A stretch of DNA of 30,847 bases from Paulinella micropora (GCA_009731375.1 BJOX01000004.1:1368037-1398883); one strand, 5' to 3'. Shown: positions 10,084-18,587, counted from the stretch's first letter. Notes: generated from the sequence alone by a model not told the origin. Translations and numbers: made by a program.

Positions 10084-10113
10084 CATTCTCATCATACTTT
10101 TTGTCCCGTTTAG
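6213..10113 (+). repeat. Tandem array of B-box exon 3' ends plus donors in (ATC/ACC)n
   Basis: A conserved core of about 95 bp (CGTCATAATTATCTATCA, then a CTG-rich stretch, CCTGCCCATATGCGACGAGT and GTATGTCATC) recurs with variable trinucleotide filler. Donor positions are 6213 (the true exon), 6463, 6632, 6878, 7252, 7635, 7866, 8058, 8358, 8595, 8828, 9155, 9386 and 9618; a fifteenth copy at about 9788-9830 has lost its donor and has a stop. Spacing is 169-383 bp. Copies at 6463, 7252, 7635 and 9618 carry one extra A and the 6632 copy lacks 2 nt, so at least five are frameshifted; the others stay in frame. The filler has essentially no AG outside the cores, so the copies cannot form internal exons. 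After some cores the filler begins as (ATG)n and turns to (ATC)n, giving hairpins. The very long open frames across the array are compositional. Confidence 0.9.
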
Positions 10114-10173
10114 GTTGAGTGTGAACGTTGCGAACAACCCCTCTGTCTCTCCTGCGACCTACACATACATCGC

Positions 10174-10177
<4 letters not shown>
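10114..10177 (+). CDS. Second half of B-box zinc finger 1
   Basis: A 64-nt exon after TCCCGTTTAG, reading VECERCEQPLCLSCD then LHIHRA plus one leftover G; donor GTCTCT at 10178. It carries the remaining ligands of the B-box (C-x2-C-x4-C-x2-C-x4-H-x-H) and begins in phase 0, matching the end of 6142-6212. It ends in phase 1, matching the acidic exon at 11590. Its 3' end is copied at 10285 and, inverted, at 11017. In the intact second B-box the matching stretch is CPTCQQPLCASCDALLHRKG, so the two domains are clearly related. Confidence 0.7.
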
Positions 10178-10222
<45 letters not shown>

Positions 10223-10230
10223 CCTATCTA

Positions 10231-10264
<34 letters not shown>

Positions 10265-10312
10265 TCACTCTCTCTCTCTCACACTCTCTCCTGTGACCTA
10301 CACATACATCGC

Positions 10313-10371
<59 letters not shown>

Positions 10372-10376
10372 TCTCT
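10178..10376 (+). repeat. (CT)n microsatellite
   Basis: It starts at the GTCTCT donor and looks like an expansion of it, with a short (CTAT)n block, and ends at the gap. Confidence 0.88.
10285..10316 (+). pseudogene. Copy of the 10114 exon's 3' end with donor
   Basis: CCTGTGACCTACACATACAT and GCGCAG followed by GTCTCT repeat 10150-10183 with one change (TGC to TGT, synonymous Cys). No acceptor lies in front of it. Confidence 0.7.
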
Positions 10377-10983
10377 NNNNNNNNNNNNNNNNNNNNNNNN
10401 NNNNNNNNNNNNNNNNNNNNNNNNNNNNNNNNNNNNNNNNNNNNNNNNNNNNNNNNNNNNNNNNNNNNNNNNNNNNNNNNNNNNNNNNNNNNNNNNNNNN
10501 NNNNNNNNNNNNNNNNNNNNNNNNNNNNNNNNNNNNNNNNNNNNNNNNNNNNNNNNNNNNNNNNNNNNNNNNNNNNNNNNNNNNNNNNNNNNNNNNNNNN
10601 NNNNNNNNNNNNNNNNNNNNNNNNNNNNNNNNNNNNNNNNNNNNNNNNNNNNNNNNNNNNNNNNNNNNNNNNNNNNNNNNNNNNNNNNNNNNNNNNNNNN
10701 NNNNNNNNNNNNNNNNNNNNNNNNNNNNNNNNNNNNNNNNNNNNNNNNNNNNNNNNNNNNNNNNNNNNNNNNNNNNNNNNNNNNNNNNNNNNNNNNNNNN
10801 NNNNNNNNNNNNNNNNNNNNNNNNNNNNNNNNNNNNNNNNNNNNNNNNNNNNNNNNNNNNNNNNNNNNNNNNNNNNNNNNNNNNNNNNNNNNNNNNNNNN
10901 NNNNNNNNNNNNNNNNNNNNNNNNNNNNNNNNNNNNNNNNNNNNNNNNNNNNNNNNNNNNNNNNNNNNNNNNNNNNNNNNNNN
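10377..10983. other. Assembly gap (607 N)
   Basis: Flanked by (CT)n on the left and (AG)n on the right, so the unread DNA lies inside a palindromic arrangement. Confidence 0.98.
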
Positions 10984-11589
<606 letters not shown>

Positions 11590-11632
11590 AAAGCGAAGAC
11601 GAAGAAGCGGGGGGGACAACATACAGCTGCAG
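11590..11632 (+). CDS. 43-nt acidic exon after B-box 1
   Basis: TCTATCTAG precedes and GTATGT follows. With one base from the preceding B-box exon it reads ESEDEEAGGTTYSC plus two leftover bases. The phase matches the end of 10114-10177. It would add an acidic linker after the zinc finger. The exit phase 2 fits the exon candidate at 15344 but not those at 12845 or 13009, so the next partner is uncertain. Confidence 0.5.
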
Positions 11633-11791
11633 GTATGTTATGTATGTTATGTATGTATGTATGTATGTATGTATTGTATGTATTGTATGTATTGTATGTA
11701 TGTATGTATGTATGTATGTATGTATGCATGTATGTATGCATGCATGCATGCATGTATGTACGTATGTATGTATGTATGTATGTTTGTTTGT
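11633..11791 (+). repeat. (GTAT)n microsatellite starting at a donor
   Basis: Begins exactly at GTATGTTATGTATG, with GCAT variants and a final (GTTT)n. Confidence 0.88.
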
Positions 11792-11835
11792 TTGTTAGCC
11801 TTTGTTGCAGCAAGTAGAGAGCAATCAGTGAATAT

Positions 11836-12048
11836 GAGAAGTTCATTGTCCTTAACCACAATGAGCAATGATTTCAAACTCTTTGTTCTCAGCCGGTTCT
11901 GATCTTGAGGGCTTGTATAGTGGCTCATTTGAAAGCTGTCATCAAAAGCTTTCTAATGAGCCATAACACAGGTTGTAGATGCAAATATTGACTGAGATCA
12001 AAGCGCTTGAAGTCATTGTTCGTTGTACTTAAGAAATAGGAACTTCTC
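11836..12048 (+). mobile_element. ~210-bp fold-back element, copy 1 of 5
   Basis: The ends are GAGAAGTTC and GAACTTCTC, and the whole element folds back on itself: the left arm contains CCTTAACCACAATGAGCAAT and the right arm, reversed, CTTAAGTACAACGAACAATG. The centre is a tight palindrome around GAAAGCTNTTGATGA and its complement. An AT dinucleotide flanks both ends. There is no open frame; this looks like a non-autonomous fold-back (MITE-like) element. Copies with both orientations occur at 12605, 18896, 19887 and 24111. Confidence 0.75.
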
Positions 12049-12148
12049 ATATACACAGTGCAGTGAAAGGGATTTTATTCATATAAACTGATTATTGAAT
12101 TTTTTGTACCTACTTTCTATGTATATATTTTTGCCACTTATGTACTTG

Positions 12149-12430
12149 CTATTTTATCTATCTATCTATCATCTATCTATCTATCTATCTATCTATCTAT
12201 GTGTTATCGAATCCCCTGCAATGAACTATCCATCCATCATCTATCTATCTATATCTATCTATCTATCTATCTGTCTATCTATCTATCTATCTATCTATCT
12301 ATGCAACCTGAAAAGCCTGGCCTGCAGTGGCACTGTCCATCCATCCATCCATCTATCTATCTGTCTATCTATCTATCTGTCTATCTATCTATCTATCTAT
12401 CTATCCATCTATCTACCTACCTACCTATCC
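12149..12430 (+). repeat. (CTAT)n and (CCAT)n microsatellites
   Basis: Tetranucleotide tracts with two unique islands (12200-12230 and 12301-12336). Neither has a convincing pair of splice signals. Confidence 0.82.
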
Positions 12431-12530
12431 CGGGGGGGATGGGGGGGGCAGGGGGGCCAGCTGCTCATTGCTCCGGCCTAAAACCAAACCCCCCTTACAG
12501 CCCTTCACCAGCTGTTTAGAGCGCAACGTT

Positions 12531-12580
12531 GCTCACACCCAGAACCCGGAAATCTGGGTGGTGCAGAACGGGCCTAATCT
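12531..12580 (-). mobile_element. Fragment of the 14128-14390 element
   Basis: CCCAGAA, GGAAATCTGGGTGGTG and AGAACGG match, in reverse orientation, the left end of the element at 14128 (GTTCTACACCACCCAGATTT). Only about 50 bp are present. Confidence 0.45.
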
Positions 12581-12604
12581 ATCTAATAGTCCTAATCTAT
12601 CTAA

Positions 12605-12817
12605 GAGAAGTTCCTATTTCTTAAGTACAACGAACAATGACTTCAAGCGCTTCGATCTCAATTAATATTTGCATCTACAACCTGTGTTGTGGCTCATTAG
12701 AAAGCTCTTGATGAGAGCTTTCAAATGAGCCACTACAGAAGCCCTCAAGATCAGAACCGGCTGAGAACAAAGAGTTTGAAATCTTTGCTCATTGTGGTTA
12801 AGGACAAGGAACTTCTC
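12605..12817 (-). mobile_element. ~210-bp fold-back element, copy 2 of 5
   Basis: Same length (213 bp) as the copy at 11836 and in reverse orientation to it; the central GAAAGCTCTTGATGAGAGCT palindrome is intact. The two copies face each other about 550 bp apart. The flanking dinucleotide is AA on both sides. Confidence 0.75.
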
Positions 12818-12844
12818 AATCTAATCTCGATGATCTCTATCTAG

Positions 12845-12900
12845 ATCGTACAGCGCCTCACAGTGACTCACTGCACATGGAGGCATCGGACACCATGTTG
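12845..12900 (+). CDS. 56-nt exon candidate
   Basis: After CTATCTAG, one frame reads RTAPHSDSLHMEASDTML and ends in phase 0 at a GTATGT donor, where a (GTAT)n tract begins. The following exon candidate at 13009 starts in phase 0. The entry phase (one base carried in) does not match the acidic exon at 11590, so an exon may be missing between them. A second frame is also open, so the reading is only probable. Confidence 0.4.
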
Positions 12901-13008
12901 GTATGTATGTATGTATGTATGTATGTATGTATGTATGTATGTATGTACGTGTGTATGTATGTATGTATGTATGTATGTATGTATGCATGTATGTATGTAT
13001 GTATGTAG
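12901..13008 (+). repeat. (GTAT)n microsatellite forming a whole intron
   Basis: The 108 bp between two exon candidates are almost entirely (GTAT)n from GTATGT to GTATGTAG. It would be an intron made of its own donor repeated. Confidence 0.7.
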
Positions 13009-13065
13009 GGCTCACCGACGACTCGCGCACGCAGCAGAAGCACTCTCGGAATGGAAGTGAGAGAG
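13009..13065 (+). CDS. 57-nt basic exon candidate
   Basis: Reads GSPTTRARSRSTLGMEVRE, 19 codons, phase 0 at both ends, between GTATGTAG and a GTCAAG donor. An (AG)n tract begins just after the donor. The phase agrees with the exon candidate at 12845. Function unknown. Confidence 0.4.
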
Positions 13066-13069
13066 GTCA

Positions 13070-13127
<58 letters not shown>

Positions 13128-13156
13128 GTAACAATCAAAAGTACTAGAGCTTTTCT

Positions 13157-13222
<66 letters not shown>
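13066..13222 (+). repeat. (AG)n and (GATA)n microsatellites
   Basis: (AG)n to about 13127, a unique 25-bp island, then (GATA)n. These contain AG repeatedly, unlike the tracts that precede exons. Confidence 0.85.
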
Positions 13223-13223
<1 letters not shown>

Positions 13224-13234
13224 TGTTTAATCTA

Positions 13235-13385
13235 TGGGCGTGGCTTAGCTTGAAAAGCCATGGCCTCCTATACTACCCCCGGACAAGAACTTTCAGCACC
13301 GGCCAAGCTGCACACCAACCACTGTCTCGCTGTGGTTGGTGTCTGTGCCCAGTTCAAGCCGAAAGGTAGCCGAGCCCTTTTGAAC
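13235..13385 (+). ncRNA. Possible Pol III-type transcript or SINE relic
   Basis: TGGCTTAGCTTG at 13241 fits a Pol III A box and AGTTCAAGCC at 13351 resembles a B box; TTTT at 13378 could terminate. A hairpin with 11-bp arms (ACACCAACCAC and GTGGTTGGTGT) and a 9-nt loop lies between (13312-13342). The box distance of about 110 bp is long for a tRNA, and no cloverleaf can be drawn. Low confidence. Confidence 0.2.
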
Positions 13386-13504
13386 TATACGGCGGACACA
13401 AAATCGTCACTGTAGGAGATAGTTAGATCTGAACCCTGGGCTGAGTTGCCAGTGGCAGAGACCGTCTCCAGGGATAGATAGATAGATATATTGATAGATA
13501 GATA

Positions 13505-13590
13505 AAGTTCACTCAACTTGAAAATTCATTCTTCTTTAATCGATATTTGAGATACGTTTTTTTTCTGAGCGTCTTGTTGGAAATGTCTAT
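13505..13590 (+). mobile_element. Fragment of a TA-flanked fold-back element
   Basis: The left half of the element at 26912-27119 is recognisable: CACTCAACTTG, TATTTGAGATACG and GTTGGAAA occur in the same order and spacing. The fragment stops where (CTAC)n begins. Confidence 0.4.
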
Positions 13591-13630
13591 CTACCTACCT
13601 ATCTACCTATCTACCTACCTACCTACCTAC

Positions 13631-13664
<34 letters not shown>

Positions 13665-14068
13665 GTGGTGGGGTGCCTTATGTGTGCCTAGCCATACGCC
13701 TATAAGTCACATGCCGAAATAGCGACGGAAAGCACAATCCTGTTCCCTCAGGGTGCCCTTTCTCGCTTGTTGAGCCCGGAATAAAACCCACAGTGCTCTG
13801 TCGGTTTATACTAGACTGTCGACAGTCTCGAAACTCCATCTGCTTACTGGGTCCTCTGTAATGGAGGTGGGAGCTCGTTCTGCAAGGGGCGCTTATGGAA
13901 CGAGCCCTGGCCCCGCCTGGTACTAGGGAGCTTTGGTATCGCCTGTATCAGTCCCTTCCGTGCAAACATCACGGCTTAGCTGGGCATCGGGTTAATACTT
14001 TACCCACAGACTTCCTTGGTTGACGAAATCAGAAGCTCCTTTTCTCTTACATTAGTCGATATCTCATC
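13665..14068 (+). repeat. 547-bp dispersed repeat, 5'-truncated copy
   Basis: Starts at GTGGTGGGGTGCC, directly after (CTAT)n, and leaves into (CTAT)n at the usual point. Small indels (GTCGACAGTC in place of GTCGAACAGTC) distinguish it. Confidence 0.85.
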
Positions 14069-14110
<42 letters not shown>

Positions 14111-14127
14111 CATCGTCCTAAGGTCCG

Positions 14128-14390
14128 TTCTACACCACCCAGATTTCCAAGTTTCTGGGGTGCGGAAGTGGCACCGGAGGCCAGGCTTTTCCAGGAAGCA
14201 CAGCCCCAGAAAGTAGCCCCAGAAAGTGGCACCAGAAGCCGGGTTCTGGGGGTGTGGAAGTGGCACCGCAGGCCAGGCTTTTCAGGAAGCAAAGCCCAGC
14301 AGTGTGGAAGTGGCACCACAGGCCAGGCTTTCCAGGAAGCAACACCCGGAAAGTGGGGCCAGAAGCCCGGAATTCTGGTGGTGTAGAAGG
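14128..14390 (+). mobile_element. Fold-back element with internal minisatellite
   Basis: Ends TTCTACACCACC and GGTGGTGTAGAA are inverted repeats. Inside, GTGGAAGTGGCACC, then CAGGCCAGGCTTT and CAGGAAGCA recur about three times (near 14160, 14253 and 14302), with PROTEIN-like but unrelated open frames on both strands. A fragment is found at 12531. No transposase is visible. Confidence 0.5.
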
Positions 14391-14421
14391 CGCCTCTGTG
14401 AGGTTCCAAACAAGAGGATTA

Positions 14422-14589
14422 AGGAATAGTGAAAATTTTCGGCCAGGAAATATTTCGGCCAGTGGTTTGCCACCGCAGAATACGTTGTTTTTGCACAAAA
14501 TTTTTGCTGGCCGGAATTCTTCCCCAACTTTTCACCGCAAGATACGTTTTTGCCGAAATTTGTGGTGGCCGAAAATTTTCACTATTCCT
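14422..14589 (+). mobile_element. 168-bp fold-back element with TA duplication
   Basis: TA at 14420-14421 and 14590-14591 flanks inverted termini that begin AGGAATAGTGAAAATTTTCG and are perfect for at least 24 bp. The interior repeats the GGCC-AAATATTT theme. TA target duplications with long inverted repeats are typical of non-autonomous relatives of Tc1/mariner-like elements; no open frame is present. A diverged relative is at 2600-2805. Confidence 0.75.
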
Positions 14590-14629
14590 TAGCACTTATA
14601 TGTCGCCATGGTTGATGGAGAAACAGGAT

Positions 14630-14630
<1 letters not shown>

Positions 14631-14705
<75 letters not shown>

Positions 14706-14732
14706 GATAGATAGATAGGATAGATAGATAGA
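14631..14732 (+). repeat. (GATA)n microsatellite
   Basis: Pure (GATA)n with two GGATA interruptions. Confidence 0.9.
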
Positions 14733-14863
14733 GGCGCAAAAGAAAATAACAGACAAGAACCCAGCAGCAAGACCAAAGGTACTATCTATCTATCCTATAT
14801 CAAAGTTCTTGAATGGTGGCATTAGCACTTACCTATCCCCGTGATTGATGGAGATAGTATATT

Positions 14864-14992
14864 ATGCGGCAAGACACAAATTTGACGTGTTTTGCGGGCG
14901 AGCCGCGAAAAAAAAACGTCAAATTTGGCGCGCGCCGCATATGTAGTTTTATCGGTAACCTGACCACATTTTTTGGAGGTGGCCGATAAAAG
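14864..14992 (+). repeat. Two consecutive imperfect hairpins
   Basis: First hairpin 14864-14940: ATGCGGC at the left end pairs with GCCGCAT at the right, and AAATTTGACGT pairs with ACGTCAAATTT, around a CGCGG-rich loop. Second hairpin about 14946-14992: TTTTATCGG pairs with CCGATAAAA. Either may be a relic of a fold-back element; no target duplication was found. Confidence 0.55.
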
Positions 14993-15026
14993 ATCAGATC
15001 AAGTTGGGTATATTTTTGCCAAGGAA

Positions 15027-15027
15027 T

Positions 15028-15089
<62 letters not shown>

Positions 15090-15116
15090 CGATCGATCGA
15101 TCGATCGATAGGTAGG

Positions 15117-15156
<40 letters not shown>

Positions 15157-15161
15157 CAGAC

Positions 15162-15223
<62 letters not shown>

Positions 15224-15343
15224 TTAGGTGCTTGAGTGATGGATGGACAAAGATCAGAGCAAATACTTACTTACTTACTTGCTTGCTTGCTTACTTACTT
15301 ACTTACTTACTGACTTACTTACTAACTTACTTACTTACTGAAG
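15027..15343 (+). repeat. (GATA)n with GATC variants, then (CTTA)n
   Basis: About 200 bp of (GATA)n with GATC, GGTA and GACA patches, a short unique island, then (CTTA)n ending in ACTGAAG, a possible acceptor. Confidence 0.85.
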
Positions 15344-15624
15344 GCCGCGCTCAAGGCCGCTGCGGCTGTGCAAGGTGGACAAGAGGGACCAGAAAGCCTA
15401 GGGTCGAGTCTATGACTGTTTCTCTCGTGATCAATGGTGTGCCTGCTGCATGTTTCAGAAATACTTCGTCCACTGCCCAAAATACATCTGTCAGCAGTCC
15501 ATCTACTTCAGCCACTTTCTCCCCGTCCTTTCTCGTCATTTTCACGACATCTCCTGTAGATCAATGGCAACAGTGGAGGAGGACGAGGAAGCGGAGGCGG
15601 AGCAAGCATTCACCGAAAAGGGCG
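15344..15624 (+). pseudogene. Cys-rich coding-like island with an in-frame TAG
   Basis: One frame has strong C/G preference at third codon positions along the whole island. It reads RPLRLCKVDKRDQKA, then TAG at 15399, then GRVYDCFSRDQWCACCMFQK and on through a Cys/His/aromatic stretch to MATVEEDEEAEAEQAFTEKG before a GTAACC donor at 15625. The entry phase fits the acidic exon at 11590. Possible explanations are a decayed exon, a true stop, an acceptor just at CCTAG, or a base-calling error. Two other frames are partly open, including a minus-strand one. The Cys spacing does not fit the B-box pattern. Confidence 0.4.
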
Positions 15625-15634
15625 GTAACCGATA

Positions 15635-15705
<71 letters not shown>

Positions 15706-15718
15706 CGCTCTCTCTCTC

Positions 15719-15797
<79 letters not shown>

Positions 15798-15961
15798 CCC
15801 NNNNNNNNNNTACTATCTACCTACCTACCCATCCAAGCATCTCTTCTCTATCGAATTACCTATCCACCTACCTAGAAAAATATCTATGTATCTATCCATC
15901 CGTCCATCCATCCATCCATCCATCCATCCATCCATCTATCTATCTATCTATCTATCTATCG

Positions 15962-16000
<39 letters not shown>

Positions 16001-16032
16001 CATCTATCTATGCAGGGAACGCTCTTGCCACA

Positions 16033-16130
<98 letters not shown>

Positions 16131-16153
16131 TTTTCCGGCGCATTGCTACATTA

Positions 16154-16203
<50 letters not shown>

Positions 16204-16324
16204 ATATATATCCTCTCTCTCCTCTCTCCTATCTACCTATCTACCCATCCAAGCATCTCTTCTCTACCAAATTTACCTACCCACCTACCTAGAAATATCT
16301 ATCTATCTATCTATCTATCTATCT
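15635..16324 (+). repeat. (CT)n, (TA)n, (CCAT)n and (CTAT)n with exon-start copies
   Basis: Alternating (CT)n and (TA)n blocks with ten N at 15801-15810. Two islands copy the start of the exon at 17553: GCAGGGAACGCT at 16012 (then an internal deletion to GCCACATTATC) and TTTTTCCGGCGCATTGCTAC at 16129. Both run into (CT)n where the true exon continues CCGCTG. Confidence 0.8.
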
Positions 16325-16871
16325 ACTTGAGGTGTCACTGACCCTCCCTTGGGCTTGGTTTTTTTGAAATGGGTGCCATCTGTCTACAGACAGAGAATTA
16401 TTGGATGGTGTGGGTGTGCTGGGCCCGTGGTGGGGTGCCTTATGTGTGCCTAGCCATACGCCTATAAGTCACATGACGAAATAGCGACGGGAAGCACAAT
16501 CCTGTTCCCTCAGGGTGCCCTTTCTCGCTTGTTGAGCCCGGAATAAAACCCACAGTGCTCTGTCGGTTTATACTAGACTGTCGAACAGTCTCGAAACTCC
16601 ATCTGCTTACTGGGCCCTCTGTAATGGAGGTGGGAGCTCGTTCTGCAAGGGGCGCTTTATGGAACGAGCCCTGGCCCCGCCTGGTACTAGGGAGCTTTGG
16701 TATTGCCTGTATCAGTCCCTTCCGTGCAAACATCACGGCTTAGCTGGGCATCGGGTTAATACTTTACCCACAGACTTCCTGGTTGACGAAATCAGAAGCT
16801 CCTTTTTTCTGACATTAGTCGATATTTCATCAGTTGATCTTATCACTTACTCTACGGAATGAACCAAGGCC
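16325..16871 (+). repeat. 547-bp dispersed repeat, first unit of a tandem pair
   Basis: A full unit beginning directly after (CTAT)n with ACTTGAGGTG and passing through the linker (CAGTTGATCTTATCACTTAC) to the next unit. Confidence 0.88.
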
Positions 16872-17376
16872 ACTTGAGGTGTCACTGACCCTCTCTTGGG
16901 CTTGATTTTTTGAAATGGGTGCCATCTGTCGACAGACAGAGAATTAGGGGATGGTGTGGGTGTGCTGGGCCCGTGGTGGGGTGCCTTATGTGTGCCTAGC
17001 CATACGCCTATAAGTCACATGCCGAAATAGCGACGGGAAGCACAATCCTGTTCCCTCAGGGTGCCCTTTCTCGCTTGTTGAGCCCGGAATAAAACCCACA
17101 GTGCTCTGTCGGTTTATACTAGACTGTCGAACAGTCTCGAAACTCCATCTGCTTACTGGGCCCTCTGTAATGGAGGTGGGAGCTCGTTCTGCAAGGGGCG
17201 CTTATGGAACGAGCCCTGGCCCCGCCTGGTACTAGGGAGCTTTGGTATCGCCTGTATCAGTCCCTTCCGTGCAAACATCACGGCTTAGCTGGGCATCGGG
17301 TTAATACTTTACCCACAGACTTCCTTGGTTGACGAAATCAGAAGCTCCTTTTTTCTGACATTAGTCGATATCTCAT
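16872..17376 (+). repeat. 547-bp dispersed repeat, second unit of a tandem pair
   Basis: It matches the unit at 203-706 closely and leaves into (CTAT)n at the same position. The pair structure matches that at the start of the window, so a pair may have been copied as a block. Confidence 0.88.
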
Positions 17377-17441
17377 CTATCTATCTATCTATCTATCCAT
17401 CCATCCATCCATCCATCCATCCATCTATCCATCTATCTATC

Positions 17442-17472
<31 letters not shown>

Positions 17473-17504
17473 CTACCTACCTACCTACCTACCTACCTAT
17501 CTAC

Positions 17505-17547
<43 letters not shown>

Positions 17548-17552
17548 CGCAG
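17377..17552 (+). repeat. (CTAT)n and (CCAT)n microsatellite
   Basis: Pyrimidine-rich tract ending in CTACGCAG, the acceptor of the next exon candidate. Confidence 0.88.
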
Positions 17553-17663
17553 GGAACGCTGCGTTTTTCCGGCGAATCGCCACATTATCCGCTGCCTCGG
17601 CCGGATTATCCAAATATTTGCGTTAGGGAGTGTCCTGAATGTCAAAATTCCTTGTTTTTTTAA
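17553..17663 (+). CDS. Exon candidate starting GTLRFSGESPHYP
   Basis: After CTACGCAG one frame reads GTLRFSGESPHYPLPRPDYP, then NICVRECPECQNSLFF and a TAA at 17661. A close copy at 18040 has the same peptide start; the changes CTG/CTC, TCG/TCA and CAT/CAC are synonymous in this frame, which supports it. The last part (RECPEC) has a Cys pair like the B-box second half (VECERC), with a possible acceptor GTTAG at 17620-17624 in front, so two pieces of sequence may be merged here. It could be a terminal exon or a duplicated, decayed one. Confidence 0.42.
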   Translation, partial: GTLRFSGESPHYPLPRPDYPNICVRECPECQNSLFF

Positions 17664-17727
17664 GCCTATTTTCTGCTCTCCCAGCGCTCAACTGCCTCAC
17701 TATTGCCATTATTACGTATTACCTTTA

Positions 17728-17970
17728 CGGGAAAAAAAATAAGGCTTTTGGACCCGGCCTGAATGGTGTGGTCACTTGACTGTGGAAAGTGACCATGGCC
17801 ATACAAAAAGTTGGGACGGTCACATGTCCATGGCCACGTGGTCAGCATTGTGCAAGCCATGGCCTGGAAAAATTCAATGGCTAGCACAATGGGCCACAGC
17901 GCTTCACAGTCAAGTAACCACACCGTTCAGGCCGGGTCCAAAAACCTTATTTTTCACATTTTTTTTCCCG
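17728..17970 (+). mobile_element. 243-bp fold-back element with ~60-bp inverted repeats
   Basis: The ends are CGGGAAAAAAAAT and ATTTTTTTTCCCG. Inside, AATAAGG, TTTTGGACCCGGCCTGAA and ACTTGACTGTG occur at both ends in opposite orientation; the right arm has about 8 extra bases. The centre is also palindromic (GGTCACATGTCC and nearby CCATGGCC motifs). No clear target duplication or open frame. Only one copy is in the window. Confidence 0.7.
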
Positions 17971-18039
17971 CGGTGGTAACAAGTAAGCATCTCCCTCTGC
18001 TGCCTCACTATTGCCACTATCTCCCTCTATTACCTGTAG
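17971..18039 (+). repeat. Pyrimidine-rich minisatellite unit before an exon
   Basis: CTCCCTCTGCTGCCTCACTATTGCC-type text, related to the array at 23146-24108, ends in ACCTGTAG and acts as a polypyrimidine tract. Confidence 0.6.
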
Positions 18040-18116
18040 GGAACGCTCCGTTTTTCCGGCGAATCACCACACTATCCGCTGCTTCGCCCACCGCGGCCGG
18101 GTTATCCCGCCGCCTG
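18040..18116 (+). CDS. Exon candidate, duplicate of 17553 with intact donor
   Basis: 77 nt between ACCTGTAG and GTATGT. The frame supported by synonymous changes reads GTLRFSGESPHYPLLRP and continues PRPGYPAA with two bases over. An 11-nt difference (CTTCGCCCACCGCGG against CTCGG) separates it from the 17553 copy. The exit phase is compatible with the exon candidate at 18440 but gives a stop with the island at 18169. No known domain. Confidence 0.42.
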
Positions 18117-18294
18117 GTATGTATGTATGTATGTATGTATGTATGTATGTATGTATGTATGTGTGCAGACCAACACCATCACCGCAGCTGCCTCCCCAAC
18201 CGTATGGCTATCTATCTATCTATCTATCTATCTCTCTATCTCTCTATCTCTATCTATCTATCTATCTATCTCTACCCATCACTGCAGCTGCCTC
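18117..18294 (+). repeat. (GTAT)n then (CTAT)n with duplicated small island
   Basis: (GTAT)n from the donor to GTGTGCAG. An island at 18169-18201 (ACCATCACCGCAGCTGCCTC) is repeated at 18274-18294 (CCCATCACTGCAGCTGCCTC) just before the gap. A (CTAT)n tract separates them. Confidence 0.8.
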
Positions 18295-18421
18295 NNNNNN
18301 NNNNNNNNNNNNNNNNNNNNNNNNNNNNNNNNNNNNNNNNNNNNNNNNNNNNNNNNNNNNNNNNNNNNNNNNNNNNNNNNNNNNNNNNNNNNNNNNNNNN
18401 NNNNNNNNNNNNNNNNNNNNN
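18295..18421. other. Assembly gap (127 N)
   Basis: The gap starts inside a repeated island and ends next to an exon candidate. Confidence 0.98.
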
Positions 18422-18439
18422 ACCTCCCTCAAGCCACAG

Positions 18440-18587
18440 TATGAAGATCTATATCCCCACGGGCGTGCGACGGGACAGTAAGCCATTCCTTGTCGAAAGT
18501 AGCCAATATTGCCGGTGGGCTCGATATTCGGGCCAACTAGGGAGGAGGCGACAAGTTGGGCGGTGTTTCTACCATTCTGAGGGCTGA
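18440..18587 (+). CDS. Exon candidate ending in a stop, after the gap
   Basis: After AGCCACAG one frame reads YMKIYIPTGVRRDSKPFLVE, using one carried base, and continues SSQYCRWARYSGQLG to a TGA at 18585-18587. The entry phase matches the end of 18040-18116. A second open frame reads YEDLYPHGRATG and meets a good donor (CA followed by GTAAGC, 18476). The two readings compete and I cannot choose. Function unknown. Confidence 0.3.

Noticed and set aside
14130-14498. Several 70-120 codon frames on both strands
   Set aside because: They lie within two fold-back elements and repeat with the internal minisatellite of the first; no frame is favoured.
15351-15545. A minus-strand 64-codon frame
   Set aside because: It overlaps the + strand Cys-rich island, which has better third-position bias and a donor; treated as its shadow, though not excluded.
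16440-16736. A 98-codon minus-strand frame in the 547-bp repeat, looking protein-like
   Set aside because: Other copies carry one-base indels (for example GCGCTTATGG against GCGCTTTATGG) that break it, so it is not maintained.
17325-17376. The peptide MVDEIRSSFFLTLVDIS at the end of each 547-bp repeat
   Set aside because: It recurs with the repeat and runs straight into (CTAT)n translation. There is no sign of codon-level constraint, and one copy has a TTTCTCTTACAT variant.
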